A DNA stretch of 64,000 nt, taken from positions 28,915 to 92,914 of the forward strand of contig NZ_BLWI01000004.1 of NCBI RefSeq assembly GCF_013282155.1, written 5' to 3'. The stretch is from Sulfitobacter sp. HGT1 (lineage in GTDB: Bacteria > Pseudomonadota > Alphaproteobacteria > Rhodobacterales > Rhodobacteraceae). Positions 26,297-33,883 of the stretch are shown piece by piece (the first letter of the stretch is position 1; each line of letters begins with the position of its first letter). A model generated the notes under the pieces. The model saw nothing but the letters and a program-made list of their open reading frames with translations, was not told the origin of the DNA and ran no database searches. The position numbers and the translations under genes were made by a program.

Positions 26297-26873
26297 CGTC
26301 ATAATCCGCAAGATGGTCACCAGTATCGAGGAAATCTTTCACGAAGGCGGCCCCCGCGCCAACACGCCGCTGAAACGCGGCTATGTGATGGCCGTGATCG
26401 AAAACCCCTATGCAGGGTCTTATGTCGAAGACATCCAGCCCTTTATGGAAGACCTCAAACCGCTGGGGCTTGAGATGGCGCAAAAGCTGCTGGCTGCTCT
26501 CGGCGTTGAGGCGGACCAGATCGAAGGCTACGGCAAAGGGTCAATCGTCGGCGTGGGCGGAGAGTTGGAACATGGCGCGCTGTGGCATGCGCCGGGCGGC
26601 TATGCGATGCGGGGTGTATTGGGCGGGGCCAAGGCAATCGTGCCCTCTACGAAAAAGGTCGGGGCGGCTGGCGTGCGCCTTGATGTGCCTGTCACCCATG
26701 TCGACGCGTCCTATGTGCGCAGCCATTTCGATTCAATCGAAGTGGGGCTGAACGACAGCCCCCGTGCCAATGAAATGGCGGTGATCCTTGTGATGACCAC
26801 AGGATCGCGGGTGCACAACCGGGCAGGGGGCCTGGATGCCAAGGACATCAAAGGGGAGGATGGCCTGAGATGA
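26289..26873 (+). CDS. DUF1185 (AA_synth) family protein, first of a tandem pair
   Basis: A 194-residue protein of Pfam PF06684 (DUF1185, AA_synth), a family with a chorismate-mutase-like trimeric fold known from structures but no settled reaction. Conserved parts are NPYAGSYVEDIQPFM near 38-52, GYGKGSIVGVGGELEHGA near 80-97, YVRSHFDSIEVGLND and the last GEDGLR. It shares all these segments with the next gene, so the pair arose by duplication. The 4-base overlap between them suggests balanced amounts, perhaps a mixed oligomer. The setting points to a step in opening or handling a reduced pyridine ring or its amide, but this is inference. Confidence 0.8.
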   Translation: MPDVIIRKMVTSIEEIFHEGGPRANTPLKRGYVMAVIENPYAGSYVEDIQPFMEDLKPLGLEMAQKLLAALGVEADQIEGYGKGSIVGVGGELEHGALWHAPGGYAMRGVLGGAKAIVPSTKKVGAAGVRLDVPVTHVDASYVRSHFDSIEVGLNDSPRANEMAVILVMTTGSRVHNRAGGLDAKDIKGEDGLR

Positions 26874-27454
26874 GCGCTGAAATCCGTAAAATCGCCGTTT
26901 GGGTCGAAGAAACCCACCGCGAGATTGGTCAAACCATTTCGCCGCCCACACGCAAGGCCGTTGCCGTGGCCGTGATCAAGAACCCTTTTGCAGGCTCTTA
27001 TACCGAGGATCTAACGCCCCTAATGGACATTGGCGCAGAGCTGGGCGGTTTGCTGGGCGACAAATGCATCGCCGCACTTGGGATCACACCCGCGCAGGCC
27101 GAAAGCTATGGCAAAGCGGCCATGGTCGGGGAGGGCGGAGAGCTGGAACATGCCGCCGCCATCCTGCACCCGAAACTGGGTGCGCCGCTGCGTGTCGCGG
27201 TGGAAAAAGGTGCGGCACTGGTGCCATCGTCGAAAAAAATGGGCGGGCCGGGGCAGGTGCTGGACGTGCCTTTGGGGCACAAGGATGCCGCTTACGTGCG
27301 CAGCCATTTCGACGGGATCGAAGTCCGCCTGAACGATGCGCCACGCGCCGGTGAAATCATGGTCGCGGTTGCGGTGACTGACAGCGGGCGCCCGTTGCCA
27401 CGGGTGGGCGGGCTGACCCATTCGGATGCGGAAGGCAAAGACGGCCTGCGCTAA
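26870..27454 (+). CDS. DUF1185 (AA_synth) family protein, second of a tandem pair
   Basis: A 194-residue paralogue of the preceding protein, of exactly the same length. It keeps NPFAGSYTEDLTPLM, SYGKAAMVGEGGELEHAA, YVRSHFDGIEVRLND and GKDGLR. The region after GGELEH differs (ILHPKLGAPLRVA against WHAPGGYAMRGVL), so the two may have different active-site loops. It is the last gene of the pathway operon and converges with the MarR gene with a gap of only 3 bases. No transmembrane segment or signal is seen, so it is cytoplasmic. Confidence 0.8.
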   Translation: MSAEIRKIAVWVEETHREIGQTISPPTRKAVAVAVIKNPFAGSYTEDLTPLMDIGAELGGLLGDKCIAALGITPAQAESYGKAAMVGEGGELEHAAAILHPKLGAPLRVAVEKGAALVPSSKKMGGPGQVLDVPLGHKDAAYVRSHFDGIEVRLNDAPRAGEIMVAVAVTDSGRPLPRVGGLTHSDAEGKDGLR

Positions 27455-27457
27455 CCC

Positions 27458-27895
27458 CTAAAGTTTGTCGAGCAACGTCAGCAACCGGTCAACCTCGCGG
27501 GGGGTCAGGTTGCCGACGGTTTCGGCAGAAATCTCGTGGGCGGTGGTCACAGCATCTGCGGCAAAGGCGATGCCCGCTTCGGTCAATGAAATCTCAAGCC
27601 GGCGCATGTCGGTCTCGGACGGGCAGCTTTTCACCAGCCCCTTTTTGCGCAGACGGTCGACCACGCCTTTGGTCGTTGCCGCATCCATGCCCACCAAACG
27701 GCCCAACTGGTTCTGGCTGATTTTGACCTCGTTGCGCAGTTTCGCCAATACTGCAAATTGCGTCGGCGTGATGTCGGGCATCCGGCGATTGAAAATCTCA
27801 AGATGTCGCTGGTTGGCCAGACGCAGCTTGAAACCCACCTGATCTTCCAGCTCGTAGGAGGCCGTCTGGTTTTGTGAATCCGCCGCTTCGTTCAA
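27458..27895 (-). CDS. MarR family transcriptional regulator
   Basis: A 145-residue MarR protein. Its winged helix includes ISQNQLGRLVGMDAATTKGV near 58-77 and the wing KKGLVKSCPSETDMRRLEI. It is convergent with the pathway operon and divergent from the Rieske oxygenase. Nicotinate catabolism in Pseudomonas is controlled by a MarR-type protein (NicR), so control of this cluster by 27458-27895 is plausible. A likely recognition element is the motif repeated at 19451, 20347 and (inverted) 27984. Confidence 0.88.
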   Translation of the reverse strand: MNEAADSQNQTASYELEDQVGFKLRLANQRHLEIFNRRMPDITPTQFAVLAKLRNEVKISQNQLGRLVGMDAATTKGVVDRLRKKGLVKSCPSETDMRRLEISLTEAGIAFAADAVTTAHEISAETVGNLTPREVDRLLTLLDKL

Positions 27896-27983
27896 TGTAC
27901 CGTCCAGTATTTTGCTGCAACTGCATATTTCTTGTGCATTATCATTCCATGGATTTTAACTGGGGTCCACAACAGAACGGATC

Positions 27984-27997
27984 AGAAGTATTGTTTG
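27984..27997 (-). promoter_or_regulatory. Third copy of the CAAACAATA motif
   Basis: On the minus strand the stretch reads CAAACAATACTTCT; it matches the core C(A/C)AACAATA(C/T)(A/T)TC of the motifs at 19451 and 20347. It lies in the divergent spacer between the MarR and Rieske oxygenase genes and runs into a plus-strand TTGACA at 27995-28000. Confidence 0.35.
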
Positions 27998-28051
27998 ACA
28001 GCTAACAAGTTTTTGGTCCTTCATGAGGATAGTTAACGCAAGGAGTCGCCC

Positions 28052-29119
28052 GTGTCCTTTGTCAGAAATGCCTGGTATGTCGCTGGATGGTCCACCGATT
28101 TTGACCGCGATCTTGTGCCGCTAACCATGCTTGCGCAGAACCTTGTGATGTTCCGGTGCAGTGACGGCAGACTTGCCGCTTTGGAAGACCGTTGCCCGCA
28201 CCGGCTGCTGCCGCTGTCCAAGGGCAAGCGCATCGGCGACACCATTCAATGCGGTTATCACGGGATGACCTTTGATGCCGGCGGTAAATGCGTACGCGTG
28301 CCGGGGCAATCGAACCTGCCAGCCAGCGCCTATGTCGACAGCTTCCCGGTGCTCGAGCGTCATGGCATCGTTTTCGTCTGGATGGGCGACGCCGACAAAG
28401 CCGACCCCGCGCTGGCTTTTGACATGCCGGAACTGTCGCAAGACGGCTGGCACCTGCACCACGGGGACAAGCTGCATATCAAAGCCAACTATCTGAACGT
28501 CGCCGAAAACCTGGTTGATCCTGCCCATGTAAGCTTTGTGCATCCGACAACCTTGGGCAATGCCGCGTCGGAAAACGTGCCCGTGCATGTGAAAACCGCT
28601 GACGAAGTTATAGTGGCTTGGCGCTGGATCAGGGATGCCGAACCGATCGGCTTTTTCAAGAAATTCGGGGGCTTTAACGGCAATGTCGACCGCTGGCATT
28701 ATTACTATCTCCACATGCCCTCGACTGCGGTTATTGATTTCGGGTCAGCCGAAGCTGCACTTGAACTTCCTGAAGAAGAGCGCAACAAGGGCGTGCGCAT
28801 CTTTGCGTTGCATTTTGTTACCCCCGTGACCGAGGATTATACGATCGACCACTGGATGCATCTGCGAAACACGGCCCTTGGCGATGATGCCGCGTCTGAC
28901 CAAATGGACGCGATGTTTCGGGTTGCCTTTGCCGAAGACAAAGAGATCCTCGAGGCAGTGCACGAAGAGGAAAAGCGCCCGCAAAAGCGCAAACCCATTC
29001 GCATTGCCATCGACAAAGGGCCCAACGTCTACCGGAAACGCATTCGCGACCGGATTGAGGCCGAAGCAACCGATGATCTGGGCGACCCTGTTTCACCGGT
29101 ATTTGTTCAACACGATTAA
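28052..29119 (+). CDS. Rieske non-heme iron oxygenase, alpha subunit (VanA-like)
   Basis: A 355-residue oxygenase subunit with a GTG start preceded by AAGGAG. The Rieske [2Fe-2S] motif is C48-P-H50 and C67-GY-H70. The iron site is in NVAENLVDPAHVSFVH, giving the Asp and two His pattern. The length and N-terminus (FVRNAWYVAGW) match the VanA / dicamba-demethylase group, which O- or N-demethylate small aromatic or betaine substrates. No VanB-type reductase is adjacent; the FPR-type reductase at 19.5 kb has no ferredoxin domain. Its place next to the importer genes suggests it acts on an imported compound, for example an N-methylated ring (inference). Confidence 0.87.
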   Translation: MSFVRNAWYVAGWSTDFDRDLVPLTMLAQNLVMFRCSDGRLAALEDRCPHRLLPLSKGKRIGDTIQCGYHGMTFDAGGKCVRVPGQSNLPASAYVDSFPVLERHGIVFVWMGDADKADPALAFDMPELSQDGWHLHHGDKLHIKANYLNVAENLVDPAHVSFVHPTTLGNAASENVPVHVKTADEVIVAWRWIRDAEPIGFFKKFGGFNGNVDRWHYYYLHMPSTAVIDFGSAEAALELPEEERNKGVRIFALHFVTPVTEDYTIDHWMHLRNTALGDDAASDQMDAMFRVAFAEDKEILEAVHEEEKRPQKRKPIRIAIDKGPNVYRKRIRDRIEAEATDDLGDPVSPVFVQHD

Positions 29120-29173
29120 CTCTATCAAACAATGCAGCAAAAGACGGCACCACCCCAACAGAGGACGACACCA

Positions 29174-30391
29174 ATGAACAGAAACACATTCCTGAAAACC
29201 CTTGCAGGGGCTGCTGCCCTTAGCATGACGGGCCTTGCCGCCCTTGCCCAATCGGGCGAACCGATCAAGGTTGGCGAGATTAACCACTACAAACGTATGG
29301 CCGCCTTTGCAGAGCCCTATAAAAAAGGCATCGAACTGCGTTTGGAAGAAATCAACGCCGCCGGCGGTGTGCTGGATCGCCCGCTTGAATTCGTGTTCCG
29401 CGACGATCAGGGCGACCCCGGTGAGGCGATCAAGATCGCCGAAGAACTGATGACCAGCGAAGGCACTGTGATGCTGACCGGGACGATCTTGTCGAACGTC
29501 GGCCTCGCCATTTCCTCTGTGGCTGCGGAAAAGCAGTGGGTTTACCTTGCCTCCGAACCGCTTGCCGACGCGCTGACATGGTCGCAGGGCAATCCTTGGA
29601 CATTCCGTTTGCGCACATCGACCTATATGCAAGCCGCGATGCTGGCCGAACAGGCTGCCAAAACCGACGCGATGAAATATGCAACGATTGCACCGAACTA
29701 TGCCTATGGCAAAGACGCCGTTGCCGCGTTCAAAGAAGTGCTGACCAAGTTGAAGCCCGGTGTTGAATTTGTCGGCGAACAGTGGCCCGCCTTGTTCAAG
29801 ATCGACGCAGGTGCCGAAGTGCAGGCGTTGGAACGCTCCAAACCCGATGCGATCTATAACGTGACCTTTGGCCCAGACCTTGCCAAATTCGTGCGCGAAG
29901 GCACGACACGCGGATTGTTTGACGGTCGCACCGTTTATGGCCTGCTGTCCGGCGAACCAGAATACCTTGAACCGCTGGCCGACGAAGCCCCCGAAGGCTG
30001 GGTTGTGACCGGTTACCCCTGGTATGATTTCACCGAGGAAGACGGCGCGAACAAGGTCTTTGTTGATGCCTATCAGGCACGCTTTAACGAGACACCCAAA
30101 CTGGGGTCGCTTGTTGGCTACATGACCGCAGCAACCGTTGCGGCTGCGATCCAGAAAGCCGGATCAACCGAAGGCGAAGCGATCCGTCAGGCGTTTGAAG
30201 GGCTGGGCGTTGCCACACCCGTGGGCGACATCACCTTCCGCGAAATCGACAATCAGGCAACCATGGGTGCCTTTATCGGTACAACTGCACTGAAAGACGG
30301 TGCTGGCGTGATGACCAACTGGACCTATCTGGATGGCGCTGATTATCTGCCATCCGACGAAGAAGTCGCAAAACTGCGTCCCGCAGAATAA
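29174..30391 (+). CDS. ABC transporter substrate-binding protein, LivK-like
   Basis: A 405-residue periplasmic receptor of the peripla_BP_6 / LivK family. A signal peptide runs MNRNTFLKTLAGAAALSMTG to cleavage near AALA-Q (about residue 26). The mature part begins with the usual IKVGEI strand and has ERSKPDAIYNVTFGPDLAKF as the central hinge. The ATG at 29174 is preferred over one 42 bases upstream because the signal begins there. It starts the importer operon 29.2-33.8 kb. The ligand is unknown; the neighbouring catabolic genes suggest an aromatic or heterocyclic carboxylate or betaine. Confidence 0.9.
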   Translation: MNRNTFLKTLAGAAALSMTGLAALAQSGEPIKVGEINHYKRMAAFAEPYKKGIELRLEEINAAGGVLDRPLEFVFRDDQGDPGEAIKIAEELMTSEGTVMLTGTILSNVGLAISSVAAEKQWVYLASEPLADALTWSQGNPWTFRLRTSTYMQAAMLAEQAAKTDAMKYATIAPNYAYGKDAVAAFKEVLTKLKPGVEFVGEQWPALFKIDAGAEVQALERSKPDAIYNVTFGPDLAKFVREGTTRGLFDGRTVYGLLSGEPEYLEPLADEAPEGWVVTGYPWYDFTEEDGANKVFVDAYQARFNETPKLGSLVGYMTAATVAAAIQKAGSTEGEAIRQAFEGLGVATPVGDITFREIDNQATMGAFIGTTALKDGAGVMTNWTYLDGADYLPSDEEVAKLRPAE

Positions 30392-30465
30392 CGACCGGCA
30401 CTGCTCCGGAGGGAAACCCCTTCCGGAGCGACCGAACCTATTCCCCAAATTGATCGAGGTGGCTG

Positions 30466-32328
30466 ATGGGCCTTTTTATCGCACAGATTTTGACTGGGCT
30501 TGCAAATGCTGGCGCGCTTTTCATGGTTGCCTCTGGTCTTTCGCTGATTTTTGGCGTGACCCGCGTCGTGAACTTTGCCCACGGGTCATTTTATATGCTG
30601 GGGGCCTATGTCGGCTATTCGCTGATGCAGGTGCTGCCCGGTATGGTCGGCTTTTGGGTGGCCATTCTGCTGGCCGGTATCATCGTCGGCCTGATCGGGG
30701 TCATCGTCGAATTTTGCGTGCTGCGCCCTGTCTACAGCGCGCCTGAACTGTTCCAACTGGTCGCCACATTCGGTGTTATCCTTGTTATCCAAGACCTTGC
30801 GCTGATGATCTGGGGTCCGCAGGATTTGCTGGGGCCACGTGCCCCGGGCCTTAAGGGTGTGATCCGCATCATGGGCGAACCGGTGCCGCAATATGACATC
30901 GCGCTGATCGTGATCACTCCGTTTGTCGCCTTTGGCCTGTGGTACCTGATCACCCGCACCCGCGTCGGTACATTGGTGCGTGCCGCCACCCAAGACCGCG
31001 AAATGGTCAGCGCGCTTGGCGTTAACCAAGCGTGGCTGTTTACCGGCGTGTTCTTTCTGGGCTGTGCGCTGGCGGGCCTTGGTGGTGCACTGCAACTTCC
31101 CAAAGGCGGTGCCGACCTGTTGATGGATTTCAACATTCTTGGGCCTGTCTTTGTGGTGGTCGTGATCGGTGGCATGGGGTCTTTGCCCGGTGCCTATCTG
31201 GCTGCTGTTATCATTTCCGTCCTGAACGTCTTTGGCGTGACCTATGCGCCGCAATCCACGCTTGTGCTGATGTTCGTGGTCATGGTGATCGTGCTGATGT
31301 TCCGCCCCTTTGGTCTGCTGGGCAAAGAGGAAGTCGCCGGCGAACATGGTCAGGTTGGCGAACCCGAGCGCCCGATAAAGCCCGCAGGCAGAAATATGCG
31401 ACTGTTGGTGGCTGCCGGATTGCTGATCCTTGGGCTTCTTCCTTTCTATGGCAGTAATTTTGCCGTGGTTCTGGTGACGGATATCATGATCTTCGCTCTG
31501 TTCGCCGCGTCGCTTCATTTCATGCTGGGCCAAGGCGGCTTGGTCAGTTTCGGGCACGCTGCGTTTTTTGGCGGCGGGGCCTATGCTGCCGCCTTGTTTG
31601 TCACCCACGCCAACACCCCGATGGAACTGGCACTGGTGCTGGCCCCCGTTTGCGCGGGTCTTGCTGCGATCGTGATCGGCTGGGTCTGCCTGCGATCAAC
31701 CGGCGTTTATTTCGCCATGCTAACGCTGGCCTTTGGTCAACTGCTCTGGAGCCTCGCATTCCAATGGAGCGAAGTCACTGGCGGCGATGACGGGTTGGTG
31801 AACATCTGGCCCTCCGACTGGGCGTCGGACAACAGCGTCTATTACTACCTCGCCTTTGTGCTGTGTGTCGGCGGTATCTTGTTGCTGCGTCAGGCGGCCC
31901 ACGCGCCCTTTGGCTATGCCATGCGCGCCGCACGCGACAGCGCCCGTCAGGCCGAGGCAATGGGGATCAACACCAAGCGCATTCAATGGGTCGCCTTCAC
32001 CTTTGCGGGCGTCATGGCAGGTCTTGCGGGCGGATTGTTCGTCTTTTCCAAGGGCAGCATCTTCCCGAACGAGTTGGAAACCGCGCGCAGTTTCGACGCC
32101 CTGATCGTGGTGTTCCTGGGCGGTGTCAAAACCCTGTCCGGTGGCTGGGTCGGTGCCGCGTTCTTTGAGGGGATCAAGGATTATCTGACGCGGTTCGAAT
32201 ACTGGCGCCTTGCCCTTGGCCTGTCGATCATCGTTATCGTGATCCTTGGCCCCGAAGGCATCGTTGGATCGTTGCGCAAGGCGGGTGAACGCCTTGGCAT
32301 TCTGAAAGTACCGGAGGACGCGAAATGA
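30466..32328 (+). CDS. Fused LivH-LivM ABC permease
   Basis: A 620-residue inner-membrane protein formed from two permeases. Residues 1 to about 290 match LivH (start GLFIAQILTGLANAGALFMV, then GVTRVVNFAHGSFYMLGAY). Residues about 305 to 620 match LivM (LFAASLHFMLGQGGLVSFGH and the cytoplasmic loop RDSARQAEAMGIN that contacts the ATPase). A hydrophilic linker (about 285-305) joins them. Usually these are separate genes, though fusions occur in some proteobacteria. The fused protein would give the full transmembrane channel in one chain. Confidence 0.92.
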   Translation: MGLFIAQILTGLANAGALFMVASGLSLIFGVTRVVNFAHGSFYMLGAYVGYSLMQVLPGMVGFWVAILLAGIIVGLIGVIVEFCVLRPVYSAPELFQLVATFGVILVIQDLALMIWGPQDLLGPRAPGLKGVIRIMGEPVPQYDIALIVITPFVAFGLWYLITRTRVGTLVRAATQDREMVSALGVNQAWLFTGVFFLGCALAGLGGALQLPKGGADLLMDFNILGPVFVVVVIGGMGSLPGAYLAAVIISVLNVFGVTYAPQSTLVLMFVVMVIVLMFRPFGLLGKEEVAGEHGQVGEPERPIKPAGRNMRLLVAAGLLILGLLPFYGSNFAVVLVTDIMIFALFAASLHFMLGQGGLVSFGHAAFFGGGAYAAALFVTHANTPMELALVLAPVCAGLAAIVIGWVCLRSTGVYFAMLTLAFGQLLWSLAFQWSEVTGGDDGLVNIWPSDWASDNSVYYYLAFVLCVGGILLLRQAAHAPFGYAMRAARDSARQAEAMGINTKRIQWVAFTFAGVMAGLAGGLFVFSKGSIFPNELETARSFDALIVVFLGGVKTLSGGWVGAAFFEGIKDYLTRFEYWRLALGLSIIVIVILGPEGIVGSLRKAGERLGILKVPEDAK

Positions 32329-33101
32329 GCCCGATCCTGTCTGTTCGCAATCTGTCACGCAATTTCGGCGCGATCAAAGCCGTCGACAATGTCAGCTTTG
32401 ATCTGGCAAAGGGCGAATTGCTGGCGTTGATTGGCCCCAATGGCGCGGGCAAAAGCACCTGTTTCAACATGCTGATGGGACAGTTGAAGCCATCCTCGGG
32501 CACTGTGCAGCTGTTGGGCAAGAACATCGCCGGTATGCAGCCGCGCAAAATCTGGCGCATGGGGGTCGGGCGCACGTTTCAGATCACCGCGACCTATGCG
32601 TCGATGACCGTGGTTGAAAACGTGCAAATGGCGCTAATATCGCACCACCGGCGGCTGTATTCCCTGACGACCTTTGCCCATAAACTCTATCGCGACGAAG
32701 CACTCGCCCTGCTTGATACCGTGGGTATGGCCGATCAGGCCGAACGCCACTGCGCCGTGCTGGCATATGGTGACCTGAAACGGCTGGAGCTGGCTGTCGC
32801 ACTGGCCCATGATCCGATCCTGCTGCTGATGGATGAACCCACCGCCGGGATGGCACCGCGCGAACGCATCGCCCTTATGCAGCTGACGGCTGATATTCTG
32901 GATGCCAAAGGCATCAGCGTATTGTTCACCGAACATGACATGGATGTGGTCTTTGCCCATGCGCACCGAATCATGGTGCTGAACCGCGGGCAGTTGATCG
33001 CCGATGGCACGGTAGATGAAATTCGCAACAACCCGCAGGTCCAAGAGGTTTACCTAGGCGGCGGCACCCTGTTCAAAGCGCAGGAGGACGCCCATGCTTG
33101 A
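32325..33101 (+). CDS. livG: Branched-chain-type ABC transporter ATPase LivG
   Basis: A 258-residue ATPase with Walker A GPNGAGKST (37-45), FQIT Q-loop, degenerate signature LAYGDLKRLE, Walker B LLLMDEPTAGM and EHDM. It overlaps the fused permease gene by 4 bases and the livF gene by 8, so the set is one translation unit. It powers import by the 29.2-33.8 kb system. Confidence 0.92.
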   Translation: MSPILSVRNLSRNFGAIKAVDNVSFDLAKGELLALIGPNGAGKSTCFNMLMGQLKPSSGTVQLLGKNIAGMQPRKIWRMGVGRTFQITATYASMTVVENVQMALISHHRRLYSLTTFAHKLYRDEALALLDTVGMADQAERHCAVLAYGDLKRLELAVALAHDPILLLMDEPTAGMAPRERIALMQLTADILDAKGISVLFTEHDMDVVFAHAHRIMVLNRGQLIADGTVDEIRNNPQVQEVYLGGGTLFKAQEDAHA

Positions 33102-33795
33102 GGTCAAAGACGTCAATTCATTCTACGGCAAGGCACATGTTCTGAATGATCTGAATTTCAACGTGGAGGCCGGCACGGTCGTAGCACTTTTGGGGCGTAA
33201 CGGGGCGGGTAAAACCACCACCATGAAATCCATCATGCAACTGGTCCGGCCCCGCAGCGGGACAGTCATCTACAAGGGTCAGGACATCACCGGATGGCCC
33301 AGCCACAAGGTCGCGCGTGCGGGCTTGGGCTATGTGCCCGAAGAACGGCGCATCTTTACCCAGCTTACGGTTCTGGAGAACCTCGAGGTCGGCCGCCAGC
33401 CCCCGCGTGAGGGCTGCACCACATGGACAGACGACATGGTGTTCGATCTGTTCCCCAACCTTGCCGAGCGGCGCAATAACCGGGGAAAGGCGCTGTCGGG
33501 TGGTGAACAGCAAATGCTGACCATCGCGCGCACCTTGATGGGAAATCCCGCGTTTATTCTGCTTGATGAGCCGTCAGAAGGCATCGCGCCGGTGATCGTT
33601 GAACAAATGGCCCGCGTTATCCTTCAGCTGAAACGCGAAGGCCTGACGGTGTTGTTGTCAGAACAAAACCTGCACTTTGCCCAGGCGGTGGCAGACGGGG
33701 TGGTCATCATCGAACATGGCACGCAAAAATTCGTGGGCAGCCTGTCAGAGCTTCAGGCACATCCCGAAATCCGCGATCAATACCTGTCTGTTTGA
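33094..33795 (+). CDS. livF: Branched-chain-type ABC transporter ATPase LivF
   Basis: A 233-residue ATPase with a normal Walker A GRNGAGKTT (34-42), LSGGEQQ signature, Walker B FILLDEPSEG and the LLSEQN switch. It is the last gene of the importer operon and is followed by a strong terminator. Compare the first livF of the window, whose P-loop lysine is arginine. Confidence 0.92.
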   Translation: MLEVKDVNSFYGKAHVLNDLNFNVEAGTVVALLGRNGAGKTTTMKSIMQLVRPRSGTVIYKGQDITGWPSHKVARAGLGYVPEERRIFTQLTVLENLEVGRQPPREGCTTWTDDMVFDLFPNLAERRNNRGKALSGGEQQMLTIARTLMGNPAFILLDEPSEGIAPVIVEQMARVILQLKREGLTVLLSEQNLHFAQAVADGVVIIEHGTQKFVGSLSELQAHPEIRDQYLSV

Positions 33796-33816
33796 TAACA
33801 TAATCCACATTATCCG

Positions 33817-33853
33817 AAAACCTGATGCAGCCCCACGCAGCATCAGGTTTTTT
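33817..33853 (+). terminator. Intrinsic terminator after the importer operon
   Basis: A perfect 12-base stem (AAAACCTGATGC at 33817-33828 and GCATCAGGTTTT at 33840-33851) with an 11-base loop ends in a run of six Ts. The A run on the left arm makes it usable on the minus strand also, where the convergent TRAP operon ends 33 bases further on. Confidence 0.85.
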
Positions 33854-33883
33854 GTTCACGTTGGTCAGTCAGTGGCCCGACGG

